A stretch of 6,097 bases of DNA from Nitrospirae bacterium CG1_02_44_142 (lineage in GTDB: Bacteria; Nitrospirota; Thermodesulfovibrionia; Thermodesulfovibrionales; UBA1546): NCBI GenBank assembly GCA_001871685.1, contig MNVK01000031.1, positions 1 to 6,097 on the forward strand, read 5' to 3'. Of the stretch, positions 4,077 to 6,097 are shown piece by piece. The notes under the pieces are model-generated. The model saw only the letters and a list, made by a program, of their open reading frames with translations, had not been told where the DNA came from and made no database searches. How positions within the stretch are numbered: position 1 is the first letter of the stretch; every line of letters begins with the position of its first letter. The translations under genes and the position numbers were made by a program.

Positions 4077-4205
4077 AGAACCTGCAGAACCTGAAATTGC
4101 AATCTGATTATAAAAGTTTAGATGCCTAAACTATACTATTAGGTTATGATTACTAACTATTACTAACTACCTTAATCACACCGTATTTACACCTTAATTA
4201 CACCC
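4077..4205. repeat. Cluster of short direct repeats and a hairpin
   Basis: The cluster includes AGAACCTG at 4077-4084 and 4086-4093; the hairpin AGTTTAG-ATGC-CTAAACT (4115-4132); two tandem copies of TTACTAACTA (4150-4169); and CCTTAATCACACC (4170-4182) repeated with one change as CCTTAATTACACC (4192-4204), 22 bp apart. Iterons spaced by whole helical turns can be protein-binding arrays, but no reader is identified. Confidence 0.4.
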
Positions 4206-4326
4206 CAATTAAAAAAATGCCAATAAAAACAATAAGTTAAACACGCCGAAAGATGGCGGAGCAGGCAAGAATGTGAGGGGTGGAAGCAAGAGAAGGCGGG
4301 CGCATAGGTTGGTCCCGGCAATGATA

Positions 4327-4356
4327 TTGACATGATACTATTATTGATACTATAAT
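4327..4356 (+). promoter_or_regulatory. Promoter and HicB operator of the first hicAB
   Basis: TTGACA (4327-4332) and TATAAT (4351-4356), both perfect, are separated by 18 bp. The spacer and the start of the -10 hold the direct repeat TGATACTAT (4333-4341 and 4345-4353, 12 bp apart), the likely operator for the ribbon-helix-helix of HicB. The -10 ends 7 bases before the ATG at 4364, with no Shine-Dalgarno between them. Confidence 0.75.
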
Positions 4357-4363
4357 TTAAGCA

Positions 4364-4624
4364 ATGAGTAAGGTCGCTGAGATAGTTATGCAGATGAAGA
4401 CCACTCCGCAGAATATACGGTTTTCTGATTTATCTATTGTTTGTGATTATTATTTTGGAGCGGGCCGTCAAAAAGGAAGCAGCCATAGGATATATAAAAC
4501 ACCGTGGCAGGGAGATCCACGGATTAATATTCAAAACAATAAAGGGAAGGCTAAAGCATATCAAGTGAAACAGGTACTTAAAGCTATTGAACTTTTGGAG
4601 GTGAATTATGGGAATAAAAAATGA
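4364..4624 (+). CDS. hicA: HicA toxin, dsRBD-fold mRNA endonuclease
   Basis: An 86-residue HicA protein. The catalytic histidine is H41 in KGSSHRIYKTPW (38-48), followed by a strand DPRINIQNN (51-59) and the conserved GKAKAYQVKQVLKAIE (61-76), as in the HicA subgroup with 'KAYQV'. HicA cleaves mRNA and stops translation until HicB sequesters it. The ATG is placed by the promoter and the homology. No ribosome binding site precedes it, so initiation is probably leaderless. The 3' end overlaps hicB by 17 bases. It is quite different from the HicA at 5399-5641. Confidence 0.9.
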   Translation: MSKVAEIVMQMKTTPQNIRFSDLSIVCDYYFGAGRQKGSSHRIYKTPWQGDPRINIQNNKGKAKAYQVKQVLKAIELLEVNYGNKK

Positions 4625-4937
4625 CCACTATACTTATAGAGTAACATGGTCAGTAGAGGATAATGAGTATGTTGGGTTATGCGCTGAATTTCCGAGCCTT
4701 AGCTGGTTGGCAAAAACACCTGAAGATGCCTTGAAGGGTATTCGCAAGGTTGTTGCTGAAGTTATAGAGGATATGAAAAGAACTGGCGAGGATATTCCTG
4801 AACCTATAGCAAATCGTCGTTACAGCGGAAAATTTGTTGTGAGAGTTACACCTGAGGCGCACAAAGACCTTGCGATAAAGGCGGCGGAAGTTGGAGTAAG
4901 CCTGAATCGGCTTGCTGCTGCAAAATTGAGCCGCTGA
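4608..4937 (+). CDS. hicB: HicB antitoxin with C-terminal ribbon-helix-helix
   Basis: A 109-residue antitoxin. Residues 8-52 form the partial RNase H-like fold that covers HicA (YTYRVTWSVEDNEYVGLCAE, then FPSLSW and the helix TPEDALKGI). Residues 73-109 (SGKFVVRVTPEAHKDLA and SLNRLAAAKL) are a ribbon-helix-helix DNA-binding domain that would repress the operon at the TGATACTAT repeats. GGAGGTGA a few bases before the ATG is a strong ribosome binding site. A second copy of the last 29 residues survives as a relic at 3882-3980. Confidence 0.93.
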   Translation: MGIKNDHYTYRVTWSVEDNEYVGLCAEFPSLSWLAKTPEDALKGIRKVVAEVIEDMKRTGEDIPEPIANRRYSGKFVVRVTPEAHKDLAIKAAEVGVSLNRLAAAKLSR

Positions 4938-4966
4938 AATTATTTCTCCAGAGGAGGTGATAGGCG

Positions 4967-5149
4967 GTGGAGATGCGGAAATATAAATCCCTTGAGTGGA
5001 TACATAAGGTTAGAGAAGAAAACTATAACAAAACAAAAAGCCTTTCGCCAGCGGCGCTAATAGCGAAGACTCGGAATAGTACGGATGCAGCCATTAAAAC
5101 AATGCGTCTTAATATTGTGCGCCCTAAAGAGCAGGTGCATACAAGATAG
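4967..5149 (+). CDS. Third small gene of the hicAB unit, antitoxin-like small protein of unknown function
   Basis: A 60-residue basic protein: MEMRKYKSLEWIHKVREENY, then NKTKSLSPAALIAKTRN and a tail ending EQVHTR. The segment 'E-W-I-x-K-V-R-E-E-x-Y-x-x-T-K-x-[LM]-S-P' resembles a group of short uncharacterised proteins that I recall being encoded beside PIN-domain (VapC-like) toxins. No PIN gene is present here, so if that resemblance is real this is an orphan. GAGGAGGTGAT (4951-4961) is a near-perfect ribosome binding site. The GTG at 4967 has the better spacing to it, and an ATG at 4973 is the alternative. It lies 29 bases after hicB and is probably co-transcribed with it. It is missing between the hicB relic and the matching 3' flank at 3979-4000. 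Confidence 0.6.
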   Translation: MEMRKYKSLEWIHKVREENYNKTKSLSPAALIAKTRNSTDAAIKTMRLNIVRPKEQVHTR

Positions 5150-5169
5150 ATATCTGTGGGATTTTGCGA
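5149..5169 (+). repeat. Shared 3' flank, copy b
   Basis: This is the counterpart of 3979-4000: it begins with the last base of the stop codon of the third gene and shares GATAT and, near its end, GATTTTGCGA. In the relic copy it follows the hicB stop directly. Confidence 0.5.
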
Positions 5170-5204
5170 GTGCGCTTACTGTCAGCCATTTAGGGATAGG
5201 TATG

Positions 5205-5216
5205 TTCGTTAACGAA
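5205..5216. promoter_or_regulatory. TTCGTTAACGAA palindrome, copy 4
   Basis: A perfect 12-mer, identical to the copies at 344-355 and 1563-1574, lies in the intergenic space between the two hicAB units, 33 bases before iteron R4. No gene starts close to it. Confidence 0.45.
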
Positions 5217-5248
5217 TATTTCCAAATGAGAGGTTATTAAGTTTTATA

Positions 5249-5269
5249 ACTAAGCTTACTAAGCTTAGT
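5249..5269. promoter_or_regulatory. TAAGCTTA iteron palindrome R4
   Basis: A 21-bp palindrome around a central C (5259), with the same TAAGCTTA-C-TAAGCTTA core as R1 and R2. It lies 130 bases before hicA of the second unit and is not positioned over a promoter. Confidence 0.6.
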
Positions 5270-5294
5270 AGAGAGAAGAATTAAGCTCCACATA

Positions 5295-5322
5295 TCTAAA
5301 TGTGTGGCGCCACACATTTAGA
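5295..5322. repeat. Perfect 28-bp palindrome centred on GGCGCC
   Basis: TCTAAATGTGTGGC (5295-5308) and its exact reverse complement GCCACACATTTAGA (5309-5322) adjoin with no spacer. No T-tract follows on either strand, so it is not an ordinary terminator. It lies 43 bases upstream of the -35 of the second hicAB. Confidence 0.6.
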
Positions 5323-5364
5323 GTCTGGGTATGATTAATAACCGTTAGTAACGCCTATAGCCTG

Positions 5365-5393
5365 TTGAAATATGCCACTATATGTGATACCAT
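5365..5393 (+). promoter_or_regulatory. Promoter and HicB operator of the second hicAB
   Basis: TTGAAA (5365-5370) and the extended -10 TGATACCAT (box 5388-5393) are separated by 17 bp. Imperfect direct repeats TGCCACTAT (5373-5381) and TGATACCAT (5385-5393) are 12 bp apart, the same spacing as in the first hicAB promoter. The -10 ends 5 bases before the ATG (AAAAA between), with no ribosome binding site. Confidence 0.6.
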
Positions 5394-5398
5394 AAAAA

Positions 5399-5641
5399 AT
5401 GTCTAAGATTGACAAGCTATTGCAGAGGACGAGGAACAATCCTAAGAATGTAAGGTTTGAGGACATAGAATCTTTGCTTAACGGGTTGGGATTTAAGATA
5501 AGAAGCAGGGGGTCTCATTATACATTTAGGAAGGACAGAAATATTATTATGGTGGTAAAACCGCATGGCAGCAAGAAATTTACAGCAATGGCGGATGTTA
5601 AAAAAATACTTGCGTATTTAAAGGAGGAGGGTTATGTATAA
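5399..5641 (+). CDS. hicA: HicA toxin (second, divergent)
   Basis: An 80-residue HicA. It opens with a helix-rich segment VRFEDIESLLNGLGF (18-32), followed by the catalytic region SRGSHYTFRK (36-45) with H40, the strand IIMVVKPHGSKK (49-60), and the C-terminal helix MADVKKILAYLKEEG (64-78). It belongs to a different HicA subgroup from the one at 4364 (a 'PHGSK' type rather than a 'KAYQV' type), so it is not a recent duplicate. It is expected to cut mRNA. Its end overlaps hicB by 8 bases. Confidence 0.9.
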   Translation: MSKIDKLLQRTRNNPKNVRFEDIESLLNGLGFKIRSRGSHYTFRKDRNIIMVVKPHGSKKFTAMADVKKILAYLKEEGYV

Positions 5642-5972
5642 AGAGTTTGAAATAATAATAGAGCCAAATGAAGAAGGTGGGTTTTATGCTCGCATTCCAG
5701 ACCTTCCTTCTATATTTACTGGAGGCATTACCGAAATTGAAGCTCTAAGAAATGCAAAGGCTGCAATCAAAGAGTATCTTGAAATATGTGAGAAAGATAA
5801 TCTTCCAGTGCCACAATCCAAAAGCGGTAAGTTTAATGTGCGGGTGCCGAAAGATCTTCACAGGGAACTTGTAAGGAAAGCTGTGGAGCAGGGAGTGAGC
5901 CTTAATCAGTTAGTTGTGTATCTTCTCGGGCGCAGTATCGGCAAAACTACAACATCGGCCAATTTGACTTAA
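5634..5972 (+). CDS. hicB: HicB antitoxin (second) with C-terminal ribbon-helix-helix
   Basis: A 112-residue antitoxin. Residues 3-50 are the HicB fold (KEFEIIIEPNEEGGFYARIP, then DLPSIFTGG and EALRNAKAAIKEYLE). Residues 64-100 (SGKFNVRVPKDLHRELVRKA and GVSLNQLVVYLLGR) form a ribbon-helix-helix. The last 12 residues (SIGKTTTSANLT) extend past the usual end of the domain and look like readthrough into unrelated sequence. AAAGGAGGAGGG just before the ATG is a strong ribosome binding site. The gene overlaps hicA and is followed 5 bases later by an antidote gene. Confidence 0.92.
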   Translation: MYKEFEIIIEPNEEGGFYARIPDLPSIFTGGITEIEALRNAKAAIKEYLEICEKDNLPVPQSKSGKFNVRVPKDLHRELVRKAVEQGVSLNQLVVYLLGRSIGKTTTSANLT

Positions 5973-5977
5973 AAATT

Positions 5978-6097
5978 ATGGCACAGAAAAAGATTGAGAC
6001 TCGCCTTTACGATGTGGCGAAATATCTTAAGACCGAGAAGGACATGGCAGATTATTTGGAGGCTGCCCTTGAGGATGGACATCCCGCGGTAATAGCT
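5978..6097 (+). CDS. Addiction-module antidote protein (HigA-like, TIGR02684 type), 3' end outside the window
   Basis: Forty residues are visible: MAQKKIETRLYDVAKYLKTE, then KDMADYLEAALEDGHPAVIA, still open at the window edge. The pattern 'Y-D-x-A-x-Y-L-x-[ST]-x-x-x-[MI]-x-x-Y-L-x-x-A-L-E-D-G-x-P-x-x-I' is the N-terminus of the putative addiction-module antidote family (about 100 residues, with a helix-turn-helix further on). These antitoxins normally follow a RelE-type 'killer' gene. Here the gene instead follows hicB by 5 bases. No ribosome binding site is visible in the short gap, so it may depend on coupling to hicB or may be leaderless. Confidence 0.8.
   Translation, partial: MAQKKIETRLYDVAKYLKTEKDMADYLEAALEDGHPAVIA

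Larger units (their letters stand above)
3981..4363. other. Gene-free, repeat-rich stretch
   Basis: No coding region is visible on either strand in these 383 bases. The stretch contains the shared 3' flank, the iteron variant R3 (4009-4042), a 22-bp palindrome (4055-4076), tandem and direct short repeats (4077-4205), a purine-rich segment without recognisable content (about 4235-4320), and the hicA promoter (4327-4356). There is no rep gene or DnaA-box cluster that would make an origin call safe. Confidence 0.55.

Noticed and set aside
3981..4363. A tRNA or structured RNA gene in the gene-free stretch.
   Set aside because: I found no cloverleaf, CCA end or long GC-rich pairing beyond the short palindromes listed.
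2238..5269. A CRISPR-like array made by the repeated AAGCTTA sequences.
   Set aside because: The repeats are palindromic 21-34 bp sites separated by 0.8-1.2 kb containing genes, not regularly spaced with short unique spacers.

Overview
The window looks like an accessory island, or part of a plasmid or integrated element, from an AT-rich bacterium (roughly 40 % G+C by eye). TTGACA/TATAAT-type promoters and strong AGGAGG ribosome binding sites mark it as bacterial. Nothing identifies the phylum. There are no housekeeping genes. Almost every recognisable gene belongs to a toxin-antitoxin or toxin-antitoxin-like module, and a plasmid-type ParA/ParG-like partition operon sits in the middle.

Layout from left to right. 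At 1-236 is the 3' part of a HigA-type antitoxin gene (+). At 237-579 there is no intact gene, but there are two long adjacent palindromes (293-332, 332-367), a terminator for leftward transcription (411-445) and two copies of a TTCGTTAACGAA palindrome. At 580-758 is a frameshifted relic of an AAA ATPase that keeps its Walker A. At 782-1496 (-) is an AbiEii/MNT-like nucleotidyltransferase overlapped by a small partner gene. At 1598-2221 (+) is an operon of two unknown genes, a small membrane protein and a 123-residue soluble protein, whose promoter carries a TTCGTTAACGAA site. At 2269-3125 (-) is parA plus a ribbon-helix-helix partner, with palindromic TAAGCTTA iterons at the promoter and at the end of the operon. 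At 3260-3871 (+) is higBA. At 3882-3980 is a relic of a hicB 3' end. At 3981-4363 is a gene-free, repeat-rich stretch. At 4364-5149 (+) is hicAB plus a third small gene. At 5150-5398 lie more iterons and a perfect 28-bp palindrome. At 5399-6097 (+) is a second, unrelated hicAB followed at once by an addiction-module antidote gene cut by the window end.

Three patterns tie the window together. First, tandem TAAGCTTA boxes recur at four places over 3 kb; one set sits in the parA promoter, so they are candidate operator or centromere sites for the ParG-like protein. Second, a different palindrome, TTCGTTAACGAA, recurs at four module boundaries, and no reader protein for it is visible. Third, the first gene of at least five transcription units starts 5-8 bp after its -10 box with no Shine-Dalgarno sequence, whereas the internal genes of the same operons have strong ones. 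This suggests leaderless toxin and partition mRNAs. The hicB relic differs from the intact hicB only at synonymous positions and shares its 3' flank with the end of the hicAB unit, so modules appear to have been duplicated and reshuffled here.
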